64,000 nt of DNA from Ruixingdingia sedimenti. GTDB taxonomy: Bacteria; Pseudomonadota; Alphaproteobacteria; Rhodobacterales; Rhodobacteraceae. How positions within the stretch are numbered: position 1 is the first letter of the stretch; the number at the start of each line of letters is the position of its first letter. A program made the translations under genes and the position numbers. The notes beneath the pieces are model-generated. The model made no database searches, had not been told where the DNA came from, and saw nothing but the letters and a program-made list of their open reading frames with translations. The stretch spans positions 1-64,000 of the forward strand of contig NZ_JAVKPH010000003.1 in NCBI RefSeq assembly GCF_031432425.1, written 5' to 3'. Positions 7,115 through 16,101 of the stretch are shown one piece after another.

Positions 7115-8640
7115 AGGTCTATGTCCCCCGCGACGCCGCCGCCCGCGCGCTTGGCGCCGATGCCGTCGCCGCCGCCGTGGCGGCAGAGGCCGCGCGCCGC
7201 GGCGCCGATATCACGCTGGTCAGGAACGGCAGCCGCGGCATGGTCTGGCTGGAACCGCTGCTGGAGGTGGACACCCCGCAGGGCCGCATCGCCTTCGGCC
7301 CGCTGACGCCCGCCGATGTGCCGGCGCTGTTCGATACCGGCTTCGGCGCGCATCCCAACGCGCTCGGCCCCACCGAGGCGCTGGACTGGATGCGCCGCCA
7401 GACCCGGCTGACCTTTGCCCGCGTCGGCGTGATCGACCCGCTGGATCTGGCGGATTACGAAGCCCATGGCGGGCTTCAGGGTCTACGCCGCGCGCTGGCG
7501 ATGCCGCCCGCGGCGGTGGTGGAAGAGGTCACGCAATCCGGCCTGCGCGGCCGGGGCGGGGCGGGTTTCCCCGCAGGGATCAAGTGGCGCACCGTGGCCG
7601 AGGCCGCCGCAGACCGCAAATATATCGTCTGCAACGCCGATGAGGGCGACAGCGGCACCTTCGCCGACCGCATGCTGATGGAGGGCGACCCCTTCACCCT
7701 GATCGAGGGGATGGCGATCGCGGGCCTTGCCACCGGGGCCGCGCGGGGGCTGGTCTATATCCGGTCCGAATATCCCGATGCCATCGAGGTGATGGGCCGC
7801 GCCGTCGCCCTTGCCCGCGCGGCGGGGGTTCTGGGCGCATCGGTCCTCGGCTCCGGCCGCGCCTTCGACATGGAGGTGCGGGTGGGCGCGGGCGCCTATG
7901 TCTGCGGCGAGGAAACGGCGCTGCTGGACAGCCTTGAAGGCAAGCGCGGGGTGGTGCGGGCCAAGCCGCCGCTGCCCGCCTTGCACGGGTTCATGGGCCG
8001 GCCCACGGTGGTGAACAACGTCATCACGCTCGCCACCGTGCCGGTGGTGCTGGCGCGCGGGGCGGAATTCTACCGCGATTTCGGCATCGGGCGTTCGCGC
8101 GGCACCATTCCGCTGCAACTGGCCGGCAACATCCGCCAGGGCGGGCTGTTCGAGGCCGCCTTCGGCCTGACGCTGCACGAGATCATCCACGGCATCGGCG
8201 GCGGCACCGCCACGGGCCGCCCGGTGCGCGCGGTGCAGGTGGGCGGGCCCTTGGGCGCCTATTTCCCGCCCGCGCTGTTCGACACGCCCTTCGGATACGA
8301 GGATTACGCGGCGCAGGATGGATTGATCGGCCATGCCGGGATCGTCGTTTTCGACGATACGGTGGACATGCTGGCGCAGGCGCGCTTCGCGATGGAATTC
8401 TGCGCGGTGGAATCCTGCGGCAAATGCACGCCCTGCCGCATCGGCGCGGTGCGCGGGGTGGAAACGCTGGACCGCATCGCGCGGGGCGACCCTGCCGCGA
8501 CAGGGCTGTTGCAGGATCTGTGCGCCACGATGAAGGCCGGGTCGCTCTGTGCGCTCGGGGGGTTCACGCCCTATCCGGTGCTGTCGGCCCTGCGCCATTT
8601 TTCCGAGGATTTCGCCCCGATAAGGGAGGCTGCGGAATGA
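7111..8640 (+). CDS. fdsB: NAD-dependent formate dehydrogenase beta subunit
   Basis: FdsB, 509 aa, the NuoF-like subunit where electrons from formate pass through FMN to NAD+. About 100 N-terminal residues form a NuoE-like/thioredoxin fold without the cluster ligands, followed by the FMN/NADH domain with GRGGAGFPAG, CNADEGDSGTF and YVCGEETALL. The [4Fe-4S] site is ESCGKCTPC with Cys436, Cys439 and Cys442. The ATG overlaps the fdsG stop. The length agrees with R. capsulatus-type FdsB. Complex I NuoF is the obvious paralogue, but the gene context settles the assignment. Confidence 0.96.
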   Translation: MKVYVPRDAAARALGADAVAAAVAAEAARRGADITLVRNGSRGMVWLEPLLEVDTPQGRIAFGPLTPADVPALFDTGFGAHPNALGPTEALDWMRRQTRLTFARVGVIDPLDLADYEAHGGLQGLRRALAMPPAAVVEEVTQSGLRGRGGAGFPAGIKWRTVAEAAADRKYIVCNADEGDSGTFADRMLMEGDPFTLIEGMAIAGLATGAARGLVYIRSEYPDAIEVMGRAVALARAAGVLGASVLGSGRAFDMEVRVGAGAYVCGEETALLDSLEGKRGVVRAKPPLPALHGFMGRPTVVNNVITLATVPVVLARGAEFYRDFGIGRSRGTIPLQLAGNIRQGGLFEAAFGLTLHEIIHGIGGGTATGRPVRAVQVGGPLGAYFPPALFDTPFGYEDYAAQDGLIGHAGIVVFDDTVDMLAQARFAMEFCAVESCGKCTPCRIGAVRGVETLDRIARGDPAATGLLQDLCATMKAGSLCALGGFTPYPVLSALRHFSEDFAPIREAAE

Positions 8641-11519
8641 AGGACTTCATCATCCCCGACATGGGCACCCCCGCCGCCACCGGCGCGCCCGTGACGCTGA
8701 CCATCGACGGCGTGGCCGTCACCGTGCCCGGCGGCACCAGCGTGATGCGCGCCGCGGCCGAAGCCGGGATCCCGGTGCCGAAACTCTGCGCCACCGACAG
8801 CCTCGACGCCTTCGGATCCTGCCGGCTCTGCCTGGTGGAGATCGAGGGCCGCGCGGGCACGCCTGCGTCCTGCACCACGCCGGTTGCGCCCGGCATGGTC
8901 GTGCACACCCAGACCGACACCTTGGCCCGCCTGCGCCGGGGGGTGATGGAGCTTTACATCTCCGACCACCCGCTCGACTGCCTGACCTGTGCGGCCAATG
9001 GCGATTGCGAATTGCAGGACATGGCGGGCGCCGTGGGCCTGCGCGAGGTGCGCTACGCGGCGCCCGAGGGCGGCGCGATGGCCACCCATTTCCAGCCGCG
9101 CACCCATACCGGCCCTAATCCGCAATACCGGCCCAAGGATACCTCCAACCCCTATTTCACCTACGACCCGGCGAAATGCATCGTCTGCAACCGCTGTGTG
9201 CGCGCCTGCGAAGAGGTGCAGGGCACCTTCGCCCTGACGATAGAGGGCCGGGGCTGGGATTCCCGCGTGCAGGCGGGCGCGGCGGGCGAGGATTTCCTGA
9301 ATTCCGACTGCGTGTCCTGCGGCGCCTGCGTACAGGCCTGCCCCACCGCCACGCTGGTGGAAAACACGGTGATCGAGACCGGCACCCCCGACCGCGCCAT
9401 CGTCACCACCTGCGCCTATTGCGGCGTGGGGTGCAGCTTCCGCGCCGAACTGCGCGGCGACCGGATCGTGCGCATGGTGCCGTGGAAAGAGGGCAAGGCC
9501 AACCGGGGGCACAGCTGCGTCAAGGGCCGCTTCGCCTGGGGCTATGCCACCCACCGCGACCGGATCCTGGCCCCGATGATCCGCGCCAGCATCGACGACC
9601 CCTGGCAGGAGGTGACGTGGGAAGAGGCCATCGCCTTCACCGCCCGCCGCTTCCGGGAATTGCAGGCGGAATCGGGGCCGGGGGCCATCGGCGGCATCAC
9701 CTCGAGCCGCTGCACCAACGAGGAAACCTATCTGGTGCAGAAGATGATCCGCGCGGTGTTCGGCAACAACAACACCGACACCTGCGCCCGCGTCTGCCAT
9801 TCGCCCACCGGCTATGGCTTGCGCAACACCTTCGGCACCTCGGCGGGCACGCAGGATTTCGACAGCGTGGAACAGAGCGACGTGGTGCTGGTCATCGGCG
9901 CGAACCCGACCGACGGCCACCCGGTCTTCGCCAGCCGGCTGAAGAAACGCCTGCGGCAGGGGGCCAAGCTGATCGTGATCGACCCGCGGCGGATCGACCT
10001 TGTGCGCTCCGCCCATGTCGAGGCCGCGTTCCACCTGCCGCTGTGCCCGGGCACCAATGTGGCGGTGCTGACCGCGCTGGCGCATGTGATCGTGACCGAG
10101 GGGCTGTACGACGAAACCTTCATCCGTACCCGCTGCGACTGGGACGAATTCCAGGACTACGCCGCCTTCGCCGCCGACCCGGCCCATGCGCCCGAGGCGG
10201 TCGCGGCCCTGACCGGCGTTTCCGCCGCCGACATCCGCGGCGCGGCGCGGCTGTTTGCGCAGGGCGGCAACGGGGCGATCTATTACGGGCTCGGCGTGAC
10301 GGAACATTCGCAGGGTTCCACCACCGTGATGGCCATCGCCAACCTCGCCATGCTGACCGGCAACATCGGCCGCCCCGGCGTGGGGGTGAACCCGCTGCGC
10401 GGCCAGAACAACGTGCAGGGGTCGTGCGACATGGGGTCCTTCCCGCACGAACTGCCCGGCTATCGCCATGTCGGCGATGCGGCCACCCGCGCGGTGTTCG
10501 AGGCGGCATGGGGCGTCGCGCTCGACCCCGAACCGGGCCTGCGCATCCCCAACATGCTGGACGCGGCGGTCGAGGGCAGCTTCCGCGGCCTTTACGTCCA
10601 GGGCGAGGACATCCTGCAATCCGACCCCGACACCCGCCATGTCGCGGCGGGGCTGCGCGCGATGGATCTGGTGGTGGTCCATGACCTCTTCCTGAACGAG
10701 ACCGCGAATTACGCGCATGTGTTCCTGCCCGGGTCCACCTTCCTCGAAAAGGACGGCACCTTCACCAACGCCGAACGCCGCATCAACCGCGTGCGCCGGG
10801 TGATGGCGCCGCTGAACGGGTTCGCGGACTGGGAGATCACCCAGATGCTGGCGAATGCCATGGGCGCCGGGTGGGCCTATACCCATCCCGCGCAGATCAT
10901 GGCGGAAATCGCCGCGACCACGCCCAGTTTCGCCGGGGTGGACTACGACCTGCTGGACCGGCTGGGATCGGTGCAATGGCCCTGCAACGAGGCCGCGCCC
11001 GAGGGCACGCCGGTGATGCATGTCGACGGTTTCGTGCGCGGCCGGGGGCGGTTCATCACCACCGAATATGTGGCGACCGACGAACGCACCGGCCCGCGCT
11101 TTCCGCTGCTGCTGACCACCGGGCGGATCCTGTCGCAATACAATGTCGGCGCGCAGACCCGGCGCACCGCCAACGTGGTCTGGCATGACGAGGACCGGCT
11201 GGAAATCCACCCCCAGGACGCCGAAAACCGCGGCGTGCGCGAGGGCGACTGGGTGCGGCTCGCCTCGCGCGCCGGCGAAACCACCTTGCGCGCGCTGGTG
11301 ACGGACCGGGTGGCGCCGGGCGTCGTCTACACCACCTTCCACCACCCCGACACGCAGGCCAATGTCGTCACCACCGATTTCTCGGACTGGGCCACCAACT
11401 GCCCCGAATACAAGGTGACGGCGGTGCAGGTCGCGCGGTCGAACGGCCCGACCGGCTGGCAGCAGGACTATGCCGCCCAGGCCGAACGGGCGCGCCGCAT
11501 CGTCCGGGCGGCGGAATGA
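8637..11519 (+). CDS. fdsA: NAD-dependent formate dehydrogenase alpha (molybdenum) subunit
   Basis: FdsA, 960 aa, the catalytic subunit that oxidises formate to CO2 at a bis-MGD molybdenum centre. In order: a NuoG-like [2Fe-2S] domain (about residues 50-100), a CxxxH cluster, two [4Fe-4S] ferredoxin motifs (CIVCNRCVRAC and CVSCGACVQAC), the proximal cluster CAYCGVGC, then the molybdopterin domains. The metal ligand is Cys387 in ARVCHSPT, so this enzyme uses cysteine, not selenocysteine. The C-terminal cap starts near residue 830. Four-base overlap with fdsB and fdhD implies tight coupling. Cytoplasmic and, by family, oxygen-tolerant. Confidence 0.97.
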   Translation: MKDFIIPDMGTPAATGAPVTLTIDGVAVTVPGGTSVMRAAAEAGIPVPKLCATDSLDAFGSCRLCLVEIEGRAGTPASCTTPVAPGMVVHTQTDTLARLRRGVMELYISDHPLDCLTCAANGDCELQDMAGAVGLREVRYAAPEGGAMATHFQPRTHTGPNPQYRPKDTSNPYFTYDPAKCIVCNRCVRACEEVQGTFALTIEGRGWDSRVQAGAAGEDFLNSDCVSCGACVQACPTATLVENTVIETGTPDRAIVTTCAYCGVGCSFRAELRGDRIVRMVPWKEGKANRGHSCVKGRFAWGYATHRDRILAPMIRASIDDPWQEVTWEEAIAFTARRFRELQAESGPGAIGGITSSRCTNEETYLVQKMIRAVFGNNNTDTCARVCHSPTGYGLRNTFGTSAGTQDFDSVEQSDVVLVIGANPTDGHPVFASRLKKRLRQGAKLIVIDPRRIDLVRSAHVEAAFHLPLCPGTNVAVLTALAHVIVTEGLYDETFIRTRCDWDEFQDYAAFAADPAHAPEAVAALTGVSAADIRGAARLFAQGGNGAIYYGLGVTEHSQGSTTVMAIANLAMLTGNIGRPGVGVNPLRGQNNVQGSCDMGSFPHELPGYRHVGDAATRAVFEAAWGVALDPEPGLRIPNMLDAAVEGSFRGLYVQGEDILQSDPDTRHVAAGLRAMDLVVVHDLFLNETANYAHVFLPGSTFLEKDGTFTNAERRINRVRRVMAPLNGFADWEITQMLANAMGAGWAYTHPAQIMAEIAATTPSFAGVDYDLLDRLGSVQWPCNEAAPEGTPVMHVDGFVRGRGRFITTEYVATDERTGPRFPLLLTTGRILSQYNVGAQTRRTANVVWHDEDRLEIHPQDAENRGVREGDWVRLASRAGETTLRALVTDRVAPGVVYTTFHHPDTQANVVTTDFSDWATNCPEYKVTAVQVARSNGPTGWQQDYAAQAERARRIVRAAE

Positions 11520-12340
11520 ACACCGCGCGGATGCCCCCGGTGCGGCAGGCGGCAGCGCGCCACGCGGTGGGCCGCACCGGCCCCCCGCGTGATCTGGCCG
11601 AGGAAACCGCCGTCGCGCTGAGCTTCGACGGCACCACCCAGGCGGTGATGATGGCCACCCCCGCGGATCTGGAGGATTTCGCCCGCGGCTTCGCCCTGAC
11701 CGAAGGCATCGCCGCGCCCGGGGAAATCGACAGCATCGCGGTGGTGGAGGCGGGCCCCGGTCTCGACGTGCAGGTCTGGCTGCGGCCGGGGGCGGCGGCG
11801 CGGCTCTCGGCGCGGCGGCGGGTGATGGCGGGGCCGGTGGGCTGCGGGCTCTGCGGTCTCGACAGCGTGGCAGAGGCCCTGCGCCCGCCCCCGCCGCTGC
11901 CCCCCGGCGGGCTGCGGCTGGCGGCGGCGGATGTGCGCGCGGCGATCGCGGCGCTGCCGGGCCACCAGCCGCTGCACGACGCCACCCGCGCCGTCCATGC
12001 GGCGGGCTTCTGGCGGCCGGGCCACGGCATGGTCGCGGTGCGCGAGGATGTGGGCCGGCACAACGCGCTCGACAAGCTCGCCGGTGCGCTGGCGGCGGCA
12101 GGGGTGCCGGGCGGGGCGGGCGCGGTGGTGATGACCAGCCGCCTGTCGATCGACCTCGTGCAGAAATGCGCCCGGATCGGCGCGCCGGTGCTGATCGCCG
12201 CCTCGGCCCCCACAGCGCATGCCGTGCGGCTGGCCGAAGGCGCGGGCCTCACCCTCTGCGCGCTGGCCCGCGCCGAGGGGTTCGAACTTTTCACCCACCC
12301 CGGGCGGATCCTGACCGAAGGGATCCCCGATGTCGCCTGA
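11516..12340 (+). CDS. fdhD: Formate dehydrogenase accessory sulfurtransferase
   Basis: FdhD/FdsC, 274 aa, a chaperone that transfers sulfur from a cysteine desulfurase to the bis-MGD cofactor and inserts it into FdsA. The conserved CGLCG loop, carrying the two functional cysteines, lies near residue 112. The DVGRHNALDKL and MTSRLS motifs of the family follow. The start ATG overlaps the fdsA stop codon (ATGA). Without this protein, family members make inactive formate dehydrogenase. Its place between fdsA and fdsD is the standard order in Rhodobacter capsulatus. Confidence 0.96.
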   Translation: MNTARMPPVRQAAARHAVGRTGPPRDLAEETAVALSFDGTTQAVMMATPADLEDFARGFALTEGIAAPGEIDSIAVVEAGPGLDVQVWLRPGAAARLSARRRVMAGPVGCGLCGLDSVAEALRPPPPLPPGGLRLAAADVRAAIAALPGHQPLHDATRAVHAAGFWRPGHGMVAVREDVGRHNALDKLAGALAAAGVPGGAGAVVMTSRLSIDLVQKCARIGAPVLIAASAPTAHAVRLAEGAGLTLCALARAEGFELFTHPGRILTEGIPDVA

Positions 12341-12355
12341 CCCCCGAGGCCGCCG

Positions 12356-12568
12356 ATGCCGCAAGACAGACTGATCCGCATGGCCAACCAGATCGCCGGG
12401 TTCTTCGAAACCCAGCCCCGGGCGGATGCGGCGGCAGAGGTGGCCAAACACATCAACGACTTCTGGGATCCCCGGATGCGCCGCGCGCTGGCCGCGATCA
12501 TCGCCGGGGGCGGGCAGGGGCTGAACCCGCTGGTCCTGCGCGCCGCCCCGGCGATCCGCGTGCCGTGA
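12356..12568 (+). CDS. fdsD: Formate dehydrogenase delta subunit
   Basis: FdsD, 70 aa, a small helical subunit of the FdsABGD complex needed for assembly or stability rather than catalysis. The sequence KHINDFWDPRMR is the hallmark of the family. GAGG lies a few bases before the ATG at 12356. It closes the operon 15 bases after fdhD, and palindromic repeat R3 follows 76 bases later, probably marking the end of the transcript. Confidence 0.93.
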   Translation: MPQDRLIRMANQIAGFFETQPRADAAAEVAKHINDFWDPRMRRALAAIIAGGGQGLNPLVLRAAPAIRVP

Positions 12569-12643
12569 GGGCGGCGGCGGGAGTTTCACACCCCCGGCGC
12601 CGGCTGGTTCTCGAACCAGCGGCGCACCATCCGGCGCCCCGTG

Positions 12644-12727
12644 GGATATTCAGAGACAGGAAATGAAGAGGGCCGGGCAACAGCATGATCCTGTTCATTT
12701 TCTGTCCTTAAATATCCCCGCCGGAGG
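12644..12727. repeat. Palindromic intergenic repeat R3
   Basis: Left edge GGGATATTCAGAGACAGGAA (12644-12663) pairs with the right arm TCATTTTCTGTCCTTAAATA (12695-12714) and the CCCCGCCGG boundary. The central loop is about 25 bases. It lies 76 bases beyond fdsD and 67 bases before the next gene on the same strand. Confidence 0.75.
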
Positions 12728-12793
12728 CTCCCGCGCTCTGCGTTCGCGCAACCGTGGGGGGAGGCGATGGTGCCGCAACATGGAGGGCGACAC

Positions 12794-14179
12794 ATGCCCA
12801 CAAGCCCCCCGCAGCTTGGCGGGCCCGCGTTCTGGCATGCCGAAACCGGCGGGCCGCCCGTGCTGCGGCCGGGGCTGGAGGGCGACACGACCGCCGATGT
12901 CTGCATCGTCGGCGCGGGGTTCACCGGGCTCTGGTCCGCGTATTACCTGACGCAGGCCGCGCCGGGGCTGCGGGTGCTGGTCGTGGAAAAGGACTTCGCC
13001 GGTTTCGGCGCCTCGGGGCGCAACGGGGGCTGGCTGACCGGCGGCTTCGCCTGGCGGCACGAGCGTTATCTGGAAACGGGCGATGCGGCGGGGGTGCGGG
13101 CCATGGTGCGGGCGATGGCCGGCACGGTGGACGAGGTGATCCGCGTCGCCGGGGCCGAGGGGATCGACGCCCGCATCTGCCGCACCGCCGAACTGCTGGT
13201 CGCCACCAACCCCGCGCAACTCGCCCGCGCCCGGGCGGAACTGGACCACCGCCGCGCCTGGGGCGAGGACCGGCTGCACCTGATCGGCGCGGCAGAGGCG
13301 CGGGCGCGGGTGGCGGTGCCCGGCGCATTGGGCGCGCTGGTGCTGGACGGCGTGGCGCGGGTGCAGCCCGCGCTGCTGGTCCGGGGCCTTGCGCGCGCGG
13401 TGGAGGCGCGGGGGGTGCGCATCGTCGAGGGAACGCCCGCCACCGCCATCGCCCCCGGTATCGTCACCACCCCGCGCGGGCGCATCCGCGCGCCCCTGAT
13501 CCTGCGCGCGACCGAGGGGTTCACCGCCGGGCTGCCGGGCCACCGGCGCGACTGGCTGCCGCTCAACTCGGCCCAGATCGTCACCGAACCGCTGCCGCCC
13601 GCGGTCTGGGCCGCCATCGGCTGGCAGGGGTACGAGCTTCTGGGCGACATGGCGCATGGCTATTGCTACGGCCAGCGCACCGATGACGGGCGCATCGTGC
13701 TGGGTGCGCGCGGGGTGCCGTATCGGATGGGCTCGCGCCTCGACACGGCCGGGCGGCCCGATGCGCGGACGGTGGCGGGGCTGGTGGCGCGGCTGCACCG
13801 GCATTTCCCCGCCGCGCGGGGCGCCCGCATCGCCCATGCCTGGTGCGGCGTCCTCGGCGTGCCGCGCGACTGGTGCGCGACGGTGGGGTTCGATGCGGCC
13901 ACCGGCATCGGCTGGGCCGGGGGCTATGTCGGCGTCGGCGTTTCCACCGCCAATCTTGCGGGCCGCACCATGGCGGACCTCATGCTCGGCCGCGACAGCG
14001 ACCTGACGCGGCTGCCTTGGGTCAACCGCCGCCCCCGCCGGTGGGAACCCGAGCCCCTGCGCTGGCTGGCCGTCCGGGGCCTTTATGCCGCGTTGCGGGT
14101 GGCGGACAGGATGGAGGACCGGGGGCAGGGCGGCACCGCGGCCCTGGCGCGGGCGGCGATGCGGATCGCGGGGCGCTGA
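12794..14179 (+). CDS. FAD-dependent oxidoreductase (DAO superfamily, PuuB-like)
   Basis: 461-residue flavoprotein of the D-amino-acid-oxidase superfamily. The dinucleotide-binding motif VGAGFTGLWSA (about residues 42-52) is followed by the covalent/proximal-flavin signature GASGRNGGW, as in gamma-glutamylputrescine oxidase and related amine oxidases. The C-terminal GWAGGYVGVGVSTANLAGR is the second FAD-contact region. GGAGG seven bases before the ATG at 12794 sets the start. The substrate is probably an amine or N-methyl amino acid, but there is no polyamine pathway gene nearby to confirm this. It stands alone between repeat R3 and the RND operon. Confidence 0.85.
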   Translation: MPTSPPQLGGPAFWHAETGGPPVLRPGLEGDTTADVCIVGAGFTGLWSAYYLTQAAPGLRVLVVEKDFAGFGASGRNGGWLTGGFAWRHERYLETGDAAGVRAMVRAMAGTVDEVIRVAGAEGIDARICRTAELLVATNPAQLARARAELDHRRAWGEDRLHLIGAAEARARVAVPGALGALVLDGVARVQPALLVRGLARAVEARGVRIVEGTPATAIAPGIVTTPRGRIRAPLILRATEGFTAGLPGHRRDWLPLNSAQIVTEPLPPAVWAAIGWQGYELLGDMAHGYCYGQRTDDGRIVLGARGVPYRMGSRLDTAGRPDARTVAGLVARLHRHFPAARGARIAHAWCGVLGVPRDWCATVGFDAATGIGWAGGYVGVGVSTANLAGRTMADLMLGRDSDLTRLPWVNRRPRRWEPEPLRWLAVRGLYAALRVADRMEDRGQGGTAALARAAMRIAGR

Positions 14180-14252
14180 GCGCGGAAAGCTGCATCACGG
14201 ATGCGGCATTGTGCCTGCGGGCCATTGCGTGGGGGGCGGTAGAGGCGTATGG

Positions 14253-14268
14253 GAATGAACGTTCATTC
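14253..14268. promoter_or_regulatory. Palindromic operator, probable TetR site
   Basis: GAATGAACGTTCATTC is a perfect 16-bp palindrome 24 bases ahead of the TetR gene. TGAACGTTCA-like cores are the classic form for TetR/AcrR efflux repressors. Its position implies that the regulator represses its own operon, including the pump. Confidence 0.75.
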
Positions 14269-14291
14269 ACGCCTGCCCGACTCACCCGCCC

Positions 14292-14912
14292 ATGACCCAG
14301 CCCGCCACCGCCGCCGCCACCGCCCCGATCCTGGATGCCCGCGCCGCCGAGATCCTCGACGCGATCACCGAGGTGTTCGCCGCCAAGGGCTTCGACGGCG
14401 CCTCGATGCAGGATCTGGCCCGCGCGGCGGGGATGAGCGCGGGAAACTTCTACCGCTATTTCCCCTCCAAGGACGCCATCGTCACCGCCATCGTGGAACG
14501 GTTCATGGCCGGGATCGAGGATGACTTCGGCACCATCTTCCGTTCGCCCGACCCGCTGGCCGCCACCCGCGCCGCGGTCCGCCACCGAATCGAGGAGGGC
14601 CTGCCCTGCGACGGCGTGCTCTGGGCGGAAATCGAGGCCTGCGCCCAACGCCGCCCCGAAGTCGCCGCCATCGCCGCGCGGACCCGCGCCCGCGTGCAGG
14701 GCCAGTTGCTGCGCGTCATGGCGGTGATCGCGGGCCTGCCGGAACCAGAGGCCGAACGCCGTTTCGCCGCCCATGCCGCGACCGTGCTGCTGATGGTGAA
14801 AAGCGTGGCCATGCAGGCGCAGGGCGCCGCGGCGGTGCCCGGGGTGGTGCCGCTGGTCCTGCGCGCCATCGACGCGATCCTCGACGACATCGCCACCACC
14901 GCGAAGGAATGA
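14292..14912 (+). CDS. TetR/AcrR family transcriptional regulator
   Basis: 206 aa. The N-terminal helix-turn-helix is clear: a first helix ending VFAAKGFDGASMQDLARAAG, then MSAGNFYRYFPSKDAIV (about residues 41-65). The C-terminal ligand-binding domain is helical with low conservation. The gene overlaps the downstream membrane-fusion gene and is headed by a 16-bp palindrome, so it is most likely the local autorepressor of the RND pump, relieved by a pump substrate. The inducing compound cannot be read from sequence. Confidence 0.92.
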   Translation: MTQPATAAATAPILDARAAEILDAITEVFAAKGFDGASMQDLARAAGMSAGNFYRYFPSKDAIVTAIVERFMAGIEDDFGTIFRSPDPLAATRAAVRHRIEEGLPCDGVLWAEIEACAQRRPEVAAIAARTRARVQGQLLRVMAVIAGLPEPEAERRFAAHAATVLLMVKSVAMQAQGAAAVPGVVPLVLRAIDAILDDIATTAKE

Positions 14913-14914
14913 CC

Positions 14915-16090
14915 ATGCAAGCCCCGCGCCCGCCGATCCTGACCGCCGCCCTGATCGCGCTGGCGCTGGCCGGGCCGCTGCGGGCCGAAACCGCCACCGC
15001 GCCGCCGCCCGCGATCACCGTGGTGACGGCGGCAGAGGCCACGCTGGCCGAGCGCGTCGTGGCCTCGGGCCTGATCGCGCCGGTGGAAGAGGTCGCCGTC
15101 CAGCCGCAGATCGAGGGGCAGGCGATCGACGCCCTGCTGGCCGATCTGGGCGATACGGTCGCGGCCGGGCAGGTGCTGGCGCGGCTGTCGGATGCGGCGC
15201 TGGTGCTGGCGCGCAGCCAGTTGCTGGCGGGGCAGGCGGCGGCAGAGGCTGCGGTGGCGCAGGCCCGCGCCCAGATCACCGAGGCGGAGGCGAACCGCGA
15301 CGAGGCGATCCGCGCCCGCGACCGCGTGGCGGCGCTGCGCGCGCAGGGCGTGGCGGCGCAGACCGCCGCCGATCAGGCCGCCGCCGCCGCCACCGCCGCC
15401 GAGGCGCGGGTGGCGCTGGCCCGGCAGGGGCTGGCGGGGGCAGAGGCGCAGGTGGCGGTGACGGTGGCGCAACTGGCGGATGTGGATCTGAAACTGTCGC
15501 GCACGCAGGTGAAGGCCCCGGTGGCCGGCGCCGTGGTGGCGCGCAACGCGGTTCTGGGCGCCATCGCCAGCGCGCAGGGCCAGCCGATGTTCGTGCTGAT
15601 CCGCGACGGCGCGCTGGAACTGCGCGCCGATGTGGCCGAATCCGACCTGCTGCGCCTTGCCCCCGGGCAGGTGGTGGCGCTGCGCGTCGCGGGGGCGGAT
15701 GCGCCCATCCCCGGCCATGTCCGGCTGGTGGAGCCCGCCATCGACCGCGCCACCCGCCTCGGCCGCGTGCGCATCGCCATCGACACGCCGCAGGCCGTGC
15801 GCAGCGGCATGTTCGCGCAAGCCGAAATCCTCATCACCCGCCGCAGCGCGCTGGCCGTGCCGGTGGCCGCCGTCGGCCGCAGCACCAATGGCCCCACCGT
15901 CCTGCGGGTGCGCGACGGCGTGGCCGAAGAGGTCGCCGTCACCACCGGCATCCGCGACGGCGCGCTGATCGAGGTGGCATCGGGCCTGTCGCCGGGCGAC
16001 AGCGTGGTCGCCCGCGCCGGGGCCTTCGTCCGGCCCGGCGACCGCATCACCCCCGTGCCCGCCGCCGCCCCGGCGGCCGCCACGCACTGA
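14915..16090 (+). CDS. RND efflux periplasmic adaptor subunit
   Basis: Membrane-fusion protein of 391 aa linking the inner-membrane RND pump to an outer-membrane channel. A hydrophobic signal sequence ends at LRA-ET (about residue 25). The split lipoyl domain (VEEVAVQPQIEGQ ... VKAPVAGAVVARNAVLG) flanks a long alpha-hairpin of alanine-rich heptads (residues about 85-165), followed by beta-barrel and proximal domains. The ATG at 14915 has AAGGA seven bases upstream; an ATG at 14909 overlapping the tetR stop is the alternative. No outer-membrane factor gene is found here. Confidence 0.93.
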   Translation: MQAPRPPILTAALIALALAGPLRAETATAPPPAITVVTAAEATLAERVVASGLIAPVEEVAVQPQIEGQAIDALLADLGDTVAAGQVLARLSDAALVLARSQLLAGQAAAEAAVAQARAQITEAEANRDEAIRARDRVAALRAQGVAAQTAADQAAAAATAAEARVALARQGLAGAEAQVAVTVAQLADVDLKLSRTQVKAPVAGAVVARNAVLGAIASAQGQPMFVLIRDGALELRADVAESDLLRLAPGQVVALRVAGADAPIPGHVRLVEPAIDRATRLGRVRIAIDTPQAVRSGMFAQAEILITRRSALAVPVAAVGRSTNGPTVLRVRDGVAEEVAVTTGIRDGALIEVASGLSPGDSVVARAGAFVRPGDRITPVPAAAPAAATH

Positions 16091-16101
16091 CGGGGGCGCG
16101 C

